Source: Bradyrhizobium japonicum USDA 6 (GTDB lineage Bacteria; Pseudomonadota; Alphaproteobacteria; Rhizobiales; Xanthobacteraceae). Taken from it: 64,000 nucleotides of DNA. Below, piece after piece: positions 42,329 through 52,215 of this stretch (the stretch's first letter is position 1; every line of letters begins with the position of its first letter). The notes under the pieces are model-generated. The model did no database searches and had not been told where the DNA came from. It was given only the letters and a program-made list of their open reading frames with translations. The DNA is taken from the NCBI RefSeq assembly GCF_000284375.1, contig NC_017249.1, positions 5,372,001 through 5,436,000 of the forward strand. The letters are read 5' to 3'. The position numbers and the translations under genes are program-made.

Positions 42329-45300
42329 CACTGCATCCCCTCGGTCGCGCCCGCGACCGGCGGGCCGCCGGATTCGGCCGGCGGCAGAGCCTGCTCGAGG
42401 CGGCGGTTGATGCGGTCGAGCGCGAGGTAGATCACGGGCGTGGTGTACAGCGTCAGCAACTGGCTGAGCAGCAGGCCGCCGATGATGGAGATGCCGAGCG
42501 GAAAGCGCAGCTCGGCGCCGGTGCCGCTCTCGATCGCGAGCGGCAACGCGCCGAACAGCGCCGCCAGCGTCGTCATCATGATCGGACGGAAGCGCAAGAG
42601 ACAGGCCTGCACGATCGCCTCGTTCGGCGACATCCCCTGCCCGCGCTCGGCCTCGAGCGCGAAATCGATCATCATGATCGCGTTCTTCTTGACGATGCCC
42701 ATCAACAGGATGATGCCGATCAGGCCGATCACCGAGAGGTCCTGCCCGCACAGCATCAACGCCAGGATCGCGCCGACGCCGGCCGAAGGCAGTGTCGACA
42801 GGATGGTGATCGGGTGGATGTAGCTCTCATAGAGCACGCCCAGCACGATGTAGATCGTGATCACGGCGGCGAGCAGCAGCCAGGGCTGGCCGGCGAGCGC
42901 CTTGGCGAATTCGGCGGCGTCGCCGGCATAGACGCCGACGATGCTGTTGGGCATCCCGATCCGGGTCTCGATCGTCTTCACCGCCTCGACGGCATCGCCG
43001 AGCGCGGCGCCCGGGGCGAGGTTGAAGCTGAGCGAGATCGACGGGAATTGCGCCTGGTGCGAGATCGCGAGCGGCGCCGTGGTGCGCTTCAGCGTCGCCA
43101 CGGCGGAGAGCGGCACCTGGGCATTGGGCCCGCCAACGATGCTGCTCGCCGCGCCCGGCAGATACAGCTTCGACAGGATCGAGGGGTCGCGCTGGTACAT
43201 CGGCAGCGCCTCCAGCACCACGCGGTACTGGTTGGCCTGGCCGTAGATGGTCGAGATCTGCCGCTGCGCGAACGCGTCGTTGAGCGTGTCAGTGATCCCC
43301 TGCAGGCTCACGCCGAGCTGTCCGGCCCGGGTCCGGTCCACGTCGAGCTGCGCCCGCAGGCCGCCCTCCTGCGCCTCCGAGGAGACGTCGCGGAACAGCG
43401 GATCGCGCCGCATCTCGGCAACGAGCTTGCGCGCCCATTCCGACACCAGCGTCGCGTCGGTCCCGGTCAGGGTGTACTGGTACTGCGAACGGCTCGACTG
43501 GGTCGAAATCTGCACGTCCTGCACCGGCTGGAAATAGACGGTCATGCCGGGGATAGCCGACACCCGTTCCTTCAGCCGGGTCACTACCGCGCTGACGTCG
43601 TCGCGCCGCTCGCCGCGCGGCTTCAAGGTCATGACGAGGCGCCCGACATTGGTGGTCGGGTTGACCGAGCCCGCCCCGATCACCGAGACCACGCCGACCA
43701 CATCAGGATCGGCCTTGATGGCATCGGCCGCCTCGGCCTGCCGCTTCTGCATCTCGGTGAACGACACGTCGGGTCCCGCCTCTGTCACCGCCGTGATCGA
43801 GGCGGTGTCCTGAAGCGGCAAAAAGCCCTTTGGCGCGACGACGTAGAGGACGAGGGTCGCGACCAGCGTGGCGAACGTCACGAGCAGCGTGGCGCGCTGG
43901 CGTTCCAGGACCCAGAGCAGCGTGCGGTGATAGAACTCGACGGTGCTATCGATGAAGCGGCTGATCGCGGCCAATCCCGGCACAGCCAGTTCCTCATGGG
44001 CGTGCTTGAGCAGCCGGGAGCACATCATCGGCGTCAGCGTCAGCGAGACCACGGCCGAGGTCACGACCGCGATCGTCAGCGTCAGCGCGAATTCGCGGAA
44101 CATGCGCCCGACAAGGCCGGACATGAACAAAAGCGGGATGAACACCGCGATCAGCGACACCGTCAGCGAGATTACGGTGAAGCCGATTTCGCTGGCCCCC
44201 TTCAGCGAGGCCTCCATCGCGCTGTCGCCGTTCTCCATGTGGCGGACGATGTTCTCGATCATGACGATGGCGTCGTCGACGACGAAGCCGGTGCCGATGG
44301 TGAGCGCCATCAGCGACAGATTGTCGAGGCTGAAGCCGGCGAAATACATGATGCCGAAGCTGGTGATCAGCGACAGCGGCAGCGCCACGCCCGCGATCAG
44401 CGTGGCCCGCAGCGAACGCAGGAACAGCAGCACCACCAGCGTCACCAAGACGACGCTGAGGATCAGGGTGAACTGCACGTCGCGGACCGAGGCGCGGATG
44501 GTGACGGTGCGGTCGGAGACGATGGTGAGGTTCACGCCGGCCGGAATGGCGCGCTGGACCTTTGGGATTTCCGCCCGGATCTGGCTGACGACATCGATGA
44601 CGTTGGCGCCGGGCTGGCGCTGGATGTCGATGATGACCGCCGGCGTGCCCTGGTACCAGCCGCCGGTGCGGTCGTTCTCGAGGCCATCCACGATCTGCGC
44701 GACGTCGGCGATCGTGACCGGCGAGCCGTTGCGGTAGGCAATGATAATAGGCTTGTAGGCGTCGGCGGCGGCGATCTGGTCGTTGGCGGCGATGATGTAG
44801 GATTGCTGCGCACCGTCGAGCGAGCCTTTTGGCCCCGAGACGTTGGCGTTGGCGATCGCGGCGCGCAGATCCTCCATCGCGATGCCATAGGCGGCGAGGC
44901 GCGCCAGATCCGCCTGGATGCGTACGGCCGGCTTCAGCCCGCCGAGCACCGAGACGCGCCCGACGCCGGAAATCTGGCTCAGCCGCTGCGCCAGAAGCGT
45001 GTCGGCGATGTCGCTCATCGCCCGCAGCGAGATCGTGTCCGAGCGCAGCGCCAGCGTCATCACCGGCGCGTCCGCCGGGTTCACCTTGGCGTAGGTCGGC
45101 GGATAGGGCAGCGTCTTGGGCAGCACGCCGGCCGCCGCGTTGATTGCCGCCTGCACGTCCTGGGTCGCGCCGTCGATGTCGCGGTTGAGGTCGAACTGAA
45201 GCGAGATCTGGCTGACGCCGAACGAACTCGTCGAGTTCATCGCCGACAGCGACGGGATCTGGCCGAGCTGCCGCTCCAGCGGTGCGGTGATCAGCGAGGC

Positions 45301-45477
45301 GATCACGTCGGGGCTTGCGCCCGGAAGCTGCGTCGTCACCTGCACGGTCGGGAAATCGACCTGCGGCAGCGCCGAGACTGGCAGCGAGAAATAGCCGAGC
45401 GCGCCCCCGATCAGCAGGGCGATGCCGAGCAGCGAGGTCGCGATCGGGCGGCGGATGAAGGGTTCGGAAACACCCAT
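42328..45477 (-). CDS. mdtB: RND efflux permease (MdtB-like)
   Basis: A 1049-residue RND permease with the N-terminal signature SEPFIRRPIATSLLGIALLIGGALGYFSLPVSALPQVDFPTV and the TM4 motif GFVVDDAIVMIENIVRH, which includes both relay aspartates. Two large periplasmic loops are of normal length. It follows the adaptor gene after 36 bases and overlaps the next RND gene. The protein is complete and shows no missing key residues. Confidence 0.93.
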   Translation of the reverse strand: MGVSEPFIRRPIATSLLGIALLIGGALGYFSLPVSALPQVDFPTVQVTTQLPGASPDVIASLITAPLERQLGQIPSLSAMNSTSSFGVSQISLQFDLNRDIDGATQDVQAAINAAAGVLPKTLPYPPTYAKVNPADAPVMTLALRSDTISLRAMSDIADTLLAQRLSQISGVGRVSVLGGLKPAVRIQADLARLAAYGIAMEDLRAAIANANVSGPKGSLDGAQQSYIIAANDQIAAADAYKPIIIAYRNGSPVTIADVAQIVDGLENDRTGGWYQGTPAVIIDIQRQPGANVIDVVSQIRAEIPKVQRAIPAGVNLTIVSDRTVTIRASVRDVQFTLILSVVLVTLVVLLFLRSLRATLIAGVALPLSLITSFGIMYFAGFSLDNLSLMALTIGTGFVVDDAIVMIENIVRHMENGDSAMEASLKGASEIGFTVISLTVSLIAVFIPLLFMSGLVGRMFREFALTLTIAVVTSAVVSLTLTPMMCSRLLKHAHEELAVPGLAAISRFIDSTVEFYHRTLLWVLERQRATLLVTFATLVATLVLYVVAPKGFLPLQDTASITAVTEAGPDVSFTEMQKRQAEAADAIKADPDVVGVVSVIGAGSVNPTTNVGRLVMTLKPRGERRDDVSAVVTRLKERVSAIPGMTVYFQPVQDVQISTQSSRSQYQYTLTGTDATLVSEWARKLVAEMRRDPLFRDVSSEAQEGGLRAQLDVDRTRAGQLGVSLQGITDTLNDAFAQRQISTIYGQANQYRVVLEALPMYQRDPSILSKLYLPGAASSIVGGPNAQVPLSAVATLKRTTAPLAISHQAQFPSISLSFNLAPGAALGDAVEAVKTIETRIGMPNSIVGVYAGDAAEFAKALAGQPWLLLAAVITIYIVLGVLYESYIHPITILSTLPSAGVGAILALMLCGQDLSVIGLIGIILLMGIVKKNAIMMIDFALEAERGQGMSPNEAIVQACLLRFRPIMMTTLAALFGALPLAIESGTGAELRFPLGISIIGGLLLSQLLTLYTTPVIYLALDRINRRLEQALPPAESGGPPVAGATEGMQ

Positions 45478-45513
45478 GGGATCTGCCTGCCGCTCAGGCG
45501 GCTGTTGTCGGGA

Positions 45514-46914
45514 TCATGGCTGCTTGGCTCCAGGTCCCGATGCCCCCGGCCCCGGCGCCGGTCCGGTCTGCCCCTTCTGGTCGCCCTCGCTGCTGCTCCG
45601 TTTGGCGCGGTGCTCGCCGTCTTTGCCCTGTCCGTCCTTTTGCCCGTCCTTGGCCTGCCCATCCTTCTTCTGGCCATCCGGGCCGCGCGTGCGCTTGCGC
45701 GGGGCGAGATCGGCCGACGGTGTCTGGTCATCGCGGCCGACGACCACCTTGGACCCGTCGGACAGATTGGCAAAGCCCGTCGTGACGACCTTGTCGGTCG
45801 GCGACAAGCCGTTCGCAATGACGGCGTCATGCTCGTTCTGCTGGGTCACTGTCACCGGCTTGGCGGAGACGACATTGTCCTCGCCGATGACGTAGCTGAA
45901 GGTGCCGATCGGTCCGCGCTGCACCGCCGATGTCGGCACCACCAGCGCCTGCATCAAGGTCTCGACCTTGAGGCGGACATTGACGAACTGGCCCGGCCAG
46001 AGCTGGTAATTGGCGTTGGGGAATTCCGCCTTGAGCTTGAGCGTGCCGGTGGTCTGGTCGACCTGGTTGTCGATGCCGGTCAGCTTGCCGGTGTCGATCA
46101 CGGTGATGCCGTCATTGCCGAACACGTCGACCGCGAGCGTGCCCTTCGACGCCGCCGCGTTGACGCGCATGATCTGCTGCTGCGGCAGGCTGAACCACAC
46201 CGCGATCGGCTGCAATTGCGTAATCACCACGAGGCCCGTGGTGTCGGCAGCGTGGATGATGTTGCCCTGGTCGACCTGGCGCAGGCCGGCGCGGCCCGAA
46301 AGCGGCGCCACGATCTTGGTGTAGCTCAGCGTCGCCGCCGCATTGTCGATCGCGGCCTGGTCGGCCTTGACCAGCGCCTCGGTCTGCGCGACCGCGGCGC
46401 GCTGGGTGTCGGCCTGCTGCTTGGAGCCTGCGTTGGAGGCAGCCAACTGCTCGTAGCGCGTAAGGTCGATGCGCTGGTTGGCGAGCTGCGCCTCGTCCTG
46501 CGCCTTCTTGGCGACGGCCTGATCATACGTCGCCTGGTAGAGCGCGGGATCGATCTCGCCGAGCACGTCACCCTTCTTGACGTCCTGGCCCTCGGTGAAT
46601 TTCACGGCGATCAGCTTGCCGTCGACCTGCGACCGCACGGTCACGGTGTTGAGCGCGCGGATCGCGCCCACGCCGTCGAGATAGACTGGCACGTCCTGGA
46701 TGCGGGGCGTCGCCGCCAGCACCGGCACCGGCAGATCGGGCCGCTGGTTGCGGCCATTCGCCTGCTGCGGCTGCTGATGCCAGACGGTCCAGCCGAAATA
46801 GCCGAGCGCGCCAAGGATGGCGAGCGTGATCAGGGTCATGACGAAGCCGCGGCCGCGCGATTTCTTCGCCGTCCCCTCTTTCGCGCCTTCCTTCGTATCC
46901 GGCTTAAAGAGCAT
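45514..46914 (-). CDS. mdtA: MdtA-like periplasmic adaptor (membrane fusion) protein
   Basis: A 466-residue membrane-fusion protein. N-terminal TM helix (FVMTLITLAILGALGYFGWTVW), then the biotinyl-lipoyl half (VTVRSQVDGKLIAVKFTEGQDVKKGDVLGEID), helical hairpin (DEAQLANQRIDLTRYEQLA), second lipoyl half and beta-barrel. The C-terminal ~60 residues are an unusual hydrophilic tail with repeated KDGQ units and a Pro/Gly-rich end, probably disordered. The start at 46914 overlaps the OprM-like gene by 11 bases. It links the two RND pumps to the outer-membrane channel. Confidence 0.92.
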   Translation of the reverse strand: MLFKPDTKEGAKEGTAKKSRGRGFVMTLITLAILGALGYFGWTVWHQQPQQANGRNQRPDLPVPVLAATPRIQDVPVYLDGVGAIRALNTVTVRSQVDGKLIAVKFTEGQDVKKGDVLGEIDPALYQATYDQAVAKKAQDEAQLANQRIDLTRYEQLAASNAGSKQQADTQRAAVAQTEALVKADQAAIDNAAATLSYTKIVAPLSGRAGLRQVDQGNIIHAADTTGLVVITQLQPIAVWFSLPQQQIMRVNAAASKGTLAVDVFGNDGITVIDTGKLTGIDNQVDQTTGTLKLKAEFPNANYQLWPGQFVNVRLKVETLMQALVVPTSAVQRGPIGTFSYVIGEDNVVSAKPVTVTQQNEHDAVIANGLSPTDKVVTTGFANLSDGSKVVVGRDDQTPSADLAPRKRTRGPDGQKKDGQAKDGQKDGQGKDGEHRAKRSSSEGDQKGQTGPAPGPGASGPGAKQP

Positions 46915-48388
46915 TGACCGGTTTCTCCATTCGCGGCTCCCAGCCGCCGCCGAGCGCCTGATACAGGCTGACGATGGCGAGAAGCCGTGCGAGTTGGGCC
47001 TGCCACAACGCATCTTCGGCCTGAAATAGTGTCTGCTGGACGTTCAGCACAGTCACGATGTCGGCCGTGCCGGCGCGCAATTGCTGCTCGGCGAGATCGA
47101 AGGCGCGCTTCGACGAGGTCACGACATCGCGCTGCAATTGCAGCTTGATCGTGGTCTGCTTGATCGAATAGAGCGCGTTGTCGACGTCCGCAAACGACTG
47201 GATGATGGTCTTGCGGTAGGTCTGGAGCAACTCGTCCTGCCGGGCCTTGGCGAATTCGAAATTGCCGAGGATCTTGCCGCCGTCGAAGATCGGCTGCGTG
47301 GCGCTGCCGACGAGCTGGAAGAAGGCCGCATGCGGCTGGAACAGCGAGACCAGCGCCGAGCTCTGATAGCCGCCATTGCCGGTGAGCTGGATGGTCGGAA
47401 AGAACTGCGCGCGGGCATTGCCGATGTTCGCGGTCGCCGAGGCGAGCTGTGCCTCCTGCCGGCGGATGTCGGGCCGCTGCGTCAAAAGCTCCGACGGCAG
47501 GCCGGGCGTGACGCGCGGGATGGCGATCTTGTTCAGCGAGCCGCCGAGCACGCGGACGCTCTCCGGCGGCCGCGACACCAGCACGGCGAGTGCGTTGACG
47601 TTCTGGTCGAGCGTCTGGCGCAGCGGCGGCACCAGCGCCTTCTGGTTGGCGACCACGCTCTCCTGCTGGGCGACGTCGAGATCGGTGCCGGTGCCGGCCT
47701 TGCGGCGCTCGCGGATCGCATCGAGGATCCGCTGCGCGCTGGCGATGTTGCTCTGGGCGGTCCGCAGGCGATCCTGCGAGGCCAGCACCTGGAAATAGGC
47801 GTTGGCGACGCCGGCGAGCGTCGTCAGTGCGACGACGTCACGATCGAAACGGTTGGCATTCGCCGTCTCTTCCGCCGTTTGGAGCGCATCGCGGTTCTGG
47901 CCCCAGAAGTCGAGCTGGTAGCTCGCGCTCAGCGACGCCGAATAGTTGACGACCTCGCGGCCGCCGATCGACAGACCCGAGGCGCTCGAACCCGAGGTGC
48001 GTGAATAGGTTTCCGATCCGCCACCCGACAGGCTCGGCAGCAGCGCCGCGCCCGCCTGCCGCGCCTGGGCGTCAGCCTGGACGATGCGCGAGACGGCGGC
48101 GGCGATGTCGAGATTGACGGTCTGCGCCTCCTCCATCAGTTGCGTCAGCTCCGCGGAGCGAAAGCCGCGCCACCAATCCAACGACGGCGGCGCATCCGGC
48201 TTGCCCGCGTATTTGTACTGCGCGGGAACATCGAGTGCGGGATCGGGCAGATCCTGCGTCAGCACGCAGGCGCCTGAACTGGCGGCAAGGCACACCGCGG
48301 CAACCCATTGCGCCGCACGCGACGTCCGGAACGTAAGGCCGGGAGATCGCCCCATGGCGACCGCAGGACCATCCTGTGTCACATCCAT
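46904..48388 (-). CDS. NodT/OprM-type outer-membrane efflux lipoprotein
   Basis: A 494-residue TolC-family channel, first in the tripartite efflux operon. A lipobox-like sequence (SSGACVL) follows a hydrophobic stretch, so the mature protein is probably acylated at Cys. Two OEP repeats are visible, each with long helices and a hairpin (for instance LRTAQSNIASAQRILDAIRERRKAG and VVTSSKRAFDLAEQQLRAGTADIVTVLNVQQ). The start at 48388 (MDVTQDG) is preferred to one nine codons earlier. The operon promoter should lie upstream of 48388. Confidence 0.9.
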   Translation of the reverse strand: MDVTQDGPAVAMGRSPGLTFRTSRAAQWVAAVCLAASSGACVLTQDLPDPALDVPAQYKYAGKPDAPPSLDWWRGFRSAELTQLMEEAQTVNLDIAAAVSRIVQADAQARQAGAALLPSLSGGGSETYSRTSGSSASGLSIGGREVVNYSASLSASYQLDFWGQNRDALQTAEETANANRFDRDVVALTTLAGVANAYFQVLASQDRLRTAQSNIASAQRILDAIRERRKAGTGTDLDVAQQESVVANQKALVPPLRQTLDQNVNALAVLVSRPPESVRVLGGSLNKIAIPRVTPGLPSELLTQRPDIRRQEAQLASATANIGNARAQFFPTIQLTGNGGYQSSALVSLFQPHAAFFQLVGSATQPIFDGGKILGNFEFAKARQDELLQTYRKTIIQSFADVDNALYSIKQTTIKLQLQRDVVTSSKRAFDLAEQQLRAGTADIVTVLNVQQTLFQAEDALWQAQLARLLAIVSLYQALGGGWEPRMEKPVNAL

Positions 48389-48988
48389 CCCCCGCCGGGC
48401 AGATCGATCCGCCACCGCAGAGCCGGATTAACCGATTCGTGGCGGGACGGCCGGGGGCGTTTATGTGACTCGTTCACAGCCGTGATGCTTTCTGCGGAAC
48501 CTGTAGTTCATACTAGCGGGGCGCGGAACAGGGGGACAGTCCCGCACCTGCGAAATGCGGCCCCGAATGCGCCGATGTCGAGCTCACGCAAATACAAAAT
48601 ATACCTGTCTCACAAGGGTTTTTTGTATTCCAACCTTGCTCCGAGGCGCATTCAAGCTTACCAAGATTTCATGTGATATTGCTGCCACGCCGACGCCAGC
48701 GCCACCGGTCCCGGCAGGCGCTCCACCGAAACCTGCGCCGCGGCGCACCGCAGCTTTCCCGGCCTTGGCTGAGCGCACGGCGCGCTATGATCGGGGGCTG
48801 GCCTGCAATTGCGCTGTGCACACGGCGGTGGACTGCCGGAGGTACCCCGCCAGCACCTTGGCGACCGGCGCAGCGCGCACCTATATCATTCAAATGATTC
48901 GACGCTGACCGTTTGCGGGGCGCCCTCGGGTCCAGCGATATGAGGCGTAGGGGGGCGCCTGGCTCGCGGTCGGACTGCATCCGTTCAG
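48389..48988. other. Divergent intergenic region between efflux operon and cfa
   Basis: About 600 bp without a convincing gene; open frames are short, Pro/Arg-rich and lack ribosome sites. It contains the divergent promoters. A perfect AT-rich inverted repeat, AATACAAAA (48591-48599) and TTTTGTATT (48621-48629), stands out in the GC-rich surroundings. Confidence 0.45.
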
Positions 48989-48991
48989 GTG

Positions 48992-50233
48992 ATGGATCCG
49001 CCGATGTCGCATACCATTTCGGTGACGTCAGACACCATAGATACAGTGCTTGCCGATCTGCCGCGCATCGTTCGGCTCGCGCTCAGTTTTGGCGCGCGGC
49101 TGCGACGAGGCACGCTCGACGTCACCCTGCCCGACGGACGCGTGATCCGCCTCGGCGGCCAGGAGCCGGGCCCGAATGCGGCGATGCGGCTGCACAATTA
49201 CGGTTTCGCTTCGCGCCTCATCAACGGCGGCGACATCGGCATCGCTGAGGCCTATCTCGCCGGCGACTGGGACACGCCGGACCTGACGCAATTCCTCTAC
49301 CTGTTCTGCGTCAATCACGATCTGATCCAGGCCATGCTGAACGACAAGCCGCTGATGCGGTTCGTCCAGCTGCTGCAGCACTGGTTCAACCGCAACACCC
49401 GCCGTCAGGCGCGGCGCAACATCCACGCCCATTACGACATCGGCAATGCGTTCTATTCGGCCTGGCTCGATCCCGGCATGACCTATTCCTCGGCGCTGTT
49501 CGAGGAGAGCACTTCCGATCTCACGGCAGCCCAGACCAACAAATACCGCCGGCTCGGCGAGGCGCTCGACCTGAAGCCTGGCCAGACGCTGCTCGAGATC
49601 GGCTGCGGCTGGGGCGGCTTCGCCGAGTTTGCCGCAAAGACCTTCGGCACGCGCGTGGTCGGCCTCACGATCTCGACCGAACAGCGCGATTTTGCGCAGA
49701 AGCGCATTCACGAGGCGGGTCTTGCCGAGAAGGTTGAGATCCGTCTTCAGGATTATCGCGACGAACGCGACCGCTACGACCGCATCGCCTCGATCGAGAT
49801 GATCGAAGCCGTCGGCGAGCGGTTCTGGCCGAAATATTTCGCCCAGTTGCGGGACCGGCTGCTGCCCGGCGGCCTCGCCGGCATCCAGGCGATCACGATC
49901 CAGGACAGTCTGTTCCAGGGCTACCGGCGCGAGGTGGACTTCATCCAGCGCTACGTCTTTCCCGGCGGAATGCTGCCCTCGCCCGCCGTCCTCAAGTCGC
50001 TCGGCGACAGATTCGGCCTGCCGGTCATCCGCGAGCGCATCTTCGGGCAGGATTATGCCAAGACGCTGGCCACCTGGCGGAACAACTTCCAGACGGCCTG
50101 GCCGGGCCTCGTGCCGCTCGGCTTCGACGACCGGTTCCGGCGGCTGTGGGAGTATTATCTGTCCTATTGCGAGGCCGGATTCCTGTCCGGAAATATCGAC
50201 GTCCGGCAAGTCATCTTCGCAAAGCAGCAATAA
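48992..50233 (+). CDS. cfa: Cyclopropane-fatty-acyl-phospholipid synthase
   Basis: A 413-residue SAM-dependent enzyme that methylenates unsaturated acyl chains of membrane lipids. The region NIHAHYDIGNAFYSAWLDPGMTYS is characteristic of CFA synthases, SAM motif I is LLEIGCGWGGFAEFA (about 198-212), and DRIASIEMIEAVGERFW plus FIQRYVFPGG are other family blocks. Start could be 48992 or 49004 (MSHTISVTS). In rhizobia cyclopropane fatty acids are important for acid and stress tolerance and for hopanoid-poor states; regulation is not visible here. Confidence 0.92.
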   Translation: MDPPMSHTISVTSDTIDTVLADLPRIVRLALSFGARLRRGTLDVTLPDGRVIRLGGQEPGPNAAMRLHNYGFASRLINGGDIGIAEAYLAGDWDTPDLTQFLYLFCVNHDLIQAMLNDKPLMRFVQLLQHWFNRNTRRQARRNIHAHYDIGNAFYSAWLDPGMTYSSALFEESTSDLTAAQTNKYRRLGEALDLKPGQTLLEIGCGWGGFAEFAAKTFGTRVVGLTISTEQRDFAQKRIHEAGLAEKVEIRLQDYRDERDRYDRIASIEMIEAVGERFWPKYFAQLRDRLLPGGLAGIQAITIQDSLFQGYRREVDFIQRYVFPGGMLPSPAVLKSLGDRFGLPVIRERIFGQDYAKTLATWRNNFQTAWPGLVPLGFDDRFRRLWEYYLSYCEAGFLSGNIDVRQVIFAKQQ

Positions 50234-50329
50234 GGGTTTGCGGGGTCGGCCTGCAAGGGTCGCTTGTAAGGCCCGCCACCCTACTTTAGGGTCGCGCCCA
50301 CCCTATGATCCAGCCGGTAATTGCCTGAC

Positions 50330-51364
50330 ATGACCATCAAAAATGACGTTGTCGAAGCCATCGGCAACACCCCCCTCATCAAGCTCAAGCGCGCCTCCGA
50401 GCTGACCGGCTGCACCATTCTGGGCAAGGCCGAGTTCATGAATCCGGGCCAGTCGGTGAAGGACCGCGCCGGCAAATGGATGATCCTGGAGGCCGAGAAG
50501 CGCGGCGAGCTCAAGCCGGGCGGTCTCGTGGTGGAGGCGACCGCCGGCAACACCGGAATCGGCCTCGCGGTCGTGGCGAGCGCGCGCGGCTACCGCACGC
50601 TGATCGTGATCCCGGAGACGCAGAGCCAGGAGAAGAAGGATTTTCTGAAGCTGTGCGGCGCCGAGCTGATCGAGGTGCCGGCCCTGCCCTATGCCAATCC
50701 CAACAATTATCAGCATGTCGGCCGCCGGCTCGCCGACGAGCTGCGCAAGACCGAGCCCAATGGCGTCCTGTTCGCCGACCAGTGGAACAACCTCGACAAC
50801 GCCAAGGCGCACTACGAGTCGACGGGCCCCGAGATCTGGGAGCAGACCGGCGGTAAGGTCGACGGCTTCGTCTGCTCGGTCGGCAGCGGCGGCACGCTCG
50901 CCGGCGTCAGCCGCTATTTGAAGGAAAAGAACAAGGACGTCCAGATCGCCTGCGCCGATCCGCATGGTGCCGGCATGTTCGAATATTTCCGGAGCGGCGA
51001 CGCCAAGGCGACGCCGGGCGGCTCGATCACGGAAGGTATCGGCCTCAACCGTGCGACCGCAATCGTCGAGAGCGCCAAGGTGGATGACGCCTATCTCGTT
51101 CCCGACGCGGAAGCCGTCACGGTGATCTACGAGCTGCTCCAGCACGAAGGTCTGTGCCTCGGCGGTTCCACCGGCATCAACATCGCCGGCGCGATACGAC
51201 TCGCGAAACAGCTCGGGCCCGGCAAGACCATCGTCACCGTGCTCTGCGATTCCGGCAGCCGCTATCAGTCGAAGCTGTTCAACGCGGATTTCATGCGCGC
51301 CAAGAACCTGCCGGTGCCGGAATGGCTGGAGAAGCGCAGCAACATCAAGCCGCCGTTCGTTTAG
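50330..51364 (+). CDS. cysK: Cysteine synthase A (O-acetylserine sulfhydrylase)
   Basis: A 344-residue PLP enzyme of fold type II. The PLP lysine lies in NPGQSVKDRAGKW (about Lys49), the substrate loop is EATAGNTGIGLA, and the phosphate-binding loop is CSVGSGGTLAGVSRYLK. The PLP-ring Ser is in LCDSGSRYQSKLF. It combines O-acetylserine with sulfide to give cysteine. The length is slightly above the typical 310-325. The frame also allows a TTG start three codons earlier. It lies in a sulfur amino acid neighbourhood with metC nearby. Confidence 0.92.
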   Translation: MTIKNDVVEAIGNTPLIKLKRASELTGCTILGKAEFMNPGQSVKDRAGKWMILEAEKRGELKPGGLVVEATAGNTGIGLAVVASARGYRTLIVIPETQSQEKKDFLKLCGAELIEVPALPYANPNNYQHVGRRLADELRKTEPNGVLFADQWNNLDNAKAHYESTGPEIWEQTGGKVDGFVCSVGSGGTLAGVSRYLKEKNKDVQIACADPHGAGMFEYFRSGDAKATPGGSITEGIGLNRATAIVESAKVDDAYLVPDAEAVTVIYELLQHEGLCLGGSTGINIAGAIRLAKQLGPGKTIVTVLCDSGSRYQSKLFNADFMRAKNLPVPEWLEKRSNIKPPFV

Positions 51365-51371
51365 CCGCCAT

Positions 51372-51462
51372 GTAGGGTGGGCAAAGCGAAGCGTGCCCAC
51401 CATCCTTGCCGCGATCGCCGAGGGATAGTGGGCACGGCGCGACGCGCCTTTGCCCACCCTAC
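51372..51462. repeat. Intergenic palindrome (GTAGGGTGGGC family) between convergent genes
   Basis: Outer arms GTAGGGTGGGCAAAG (51372-51386) and CTTTGCCCACCCTAC (51448-51462), inner arms GCGTGCCCAC and GTGGGCACG. It exactly fills the gap between the cysK stop and the aapP stop and may act as a bidirectional terminator. Confidence 0.85.
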
Positions 51463-51466
51463 GAGA

Positions 51467-52204
51467 TCACCGCAAGATCTGGCTCAGGAACAGCTTCGTC
51501 CGCGCGTGCTGGGGAGCGGCAAAGAACTCGTTCGGCGTATTGGCCTCGATGATCTGGCCGGCATCCATGAACACGACGCGGTTGGCGACCTCGCGGGCGA
51601 AGCCCATTTCGTGGGTGACGACCAGCATGGTCATGCCCTCCTCGGCGAGGTCGACCATGGTGTCGAGCACTTCCTTGACCATTTCGGGGTCGAGCGCCGA
51701 GGTCGGCTCGTCGAACAGCATCACCTTGGGGTTCATCGTCAGCGCGCGTGCGATCGCGACGCGCTGCTGCTGGCCGCCGGACATCTGGCCCGGAAACTTG
51801 TTGGCCTGGTGCGGGATCTTGACCCGCTCCAAAAACTTCATCGCGGTCGCCTCAGCGTCCCTTTTGGGGATGTTGCGCACCCAGATCGGCGCGAGCGTGC
51901 AATTGTCCAGCACTGTCAGATGCGGGAACAGATTAAAGCTCTGGAACACCATGCCGACTTCGCGACGCACCGCGTCGATGTGCTTGAGGTTGGGCCCGAG
52001 CTCGATGCCGTCGACGACAATCTCGCCCTCCTGAAACTCCTCCAGCGCATTGATGCAGCGGATCAGCGTCGACTTGCCGGAGCCCGAGGGGCCGCAGATC
52101 ACGATGCGCTCGCCCTTGCGGACCTCGAGGTCGATGTCGCGCAGCACGTGAAACTCGCCGTACCATTTGTTGAGGCCGGAAATCTTGACGATGGGGTCTG
52201 ACAT
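51467..52204 (-). CDS. aapP: General amino-acid ABC transporter ATPase AapP
   Basis: A 245-residue ATPase for the Aap system. Walker [10 protein letters not shown], signature [15 protein letters not shown], Walker [13 protein letters not shown] and the H-loop VVTHEMGFA are all present and normal. The start at 52204 ([16 protein letters not shown]) is 12 bases after the aapM stop. It is the last gene of the aapJQMP operon. Confidence 0.94.
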   Translation of the reverse strand: MSDPIVKISGLNKWYGEFHVLRDIDLEVRKGERIVICGPSGSGKSTLIRCINALEEFQEGEIVVDGIELGPNLKHIDAVRREVGMVFQSFNLFPHLTVLDNCTLAPIWVRNIPKRDAEATAMKFLERVKIPHQANKFPGQMSGGQQQRVAIARALTMNPKVMLFDEPTSALDPEMVKEVLDTMVDLAEEGMTMLVVTHEMGFAREVANRVVFMDAGQIIEANTPNEFFAAPQHARTKLFLSQILR

Positions 52205-52215
52205 GGTGAGCTCGA

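Noticed and set aside
42322..46917. Very long plus-strand open frame opposite the efflux operon
   Set aside because: It is the complement of the RND pump and adaptor genes, open because of high GC at codon third positions; its product is Arg/His/Asp-rich without domains.
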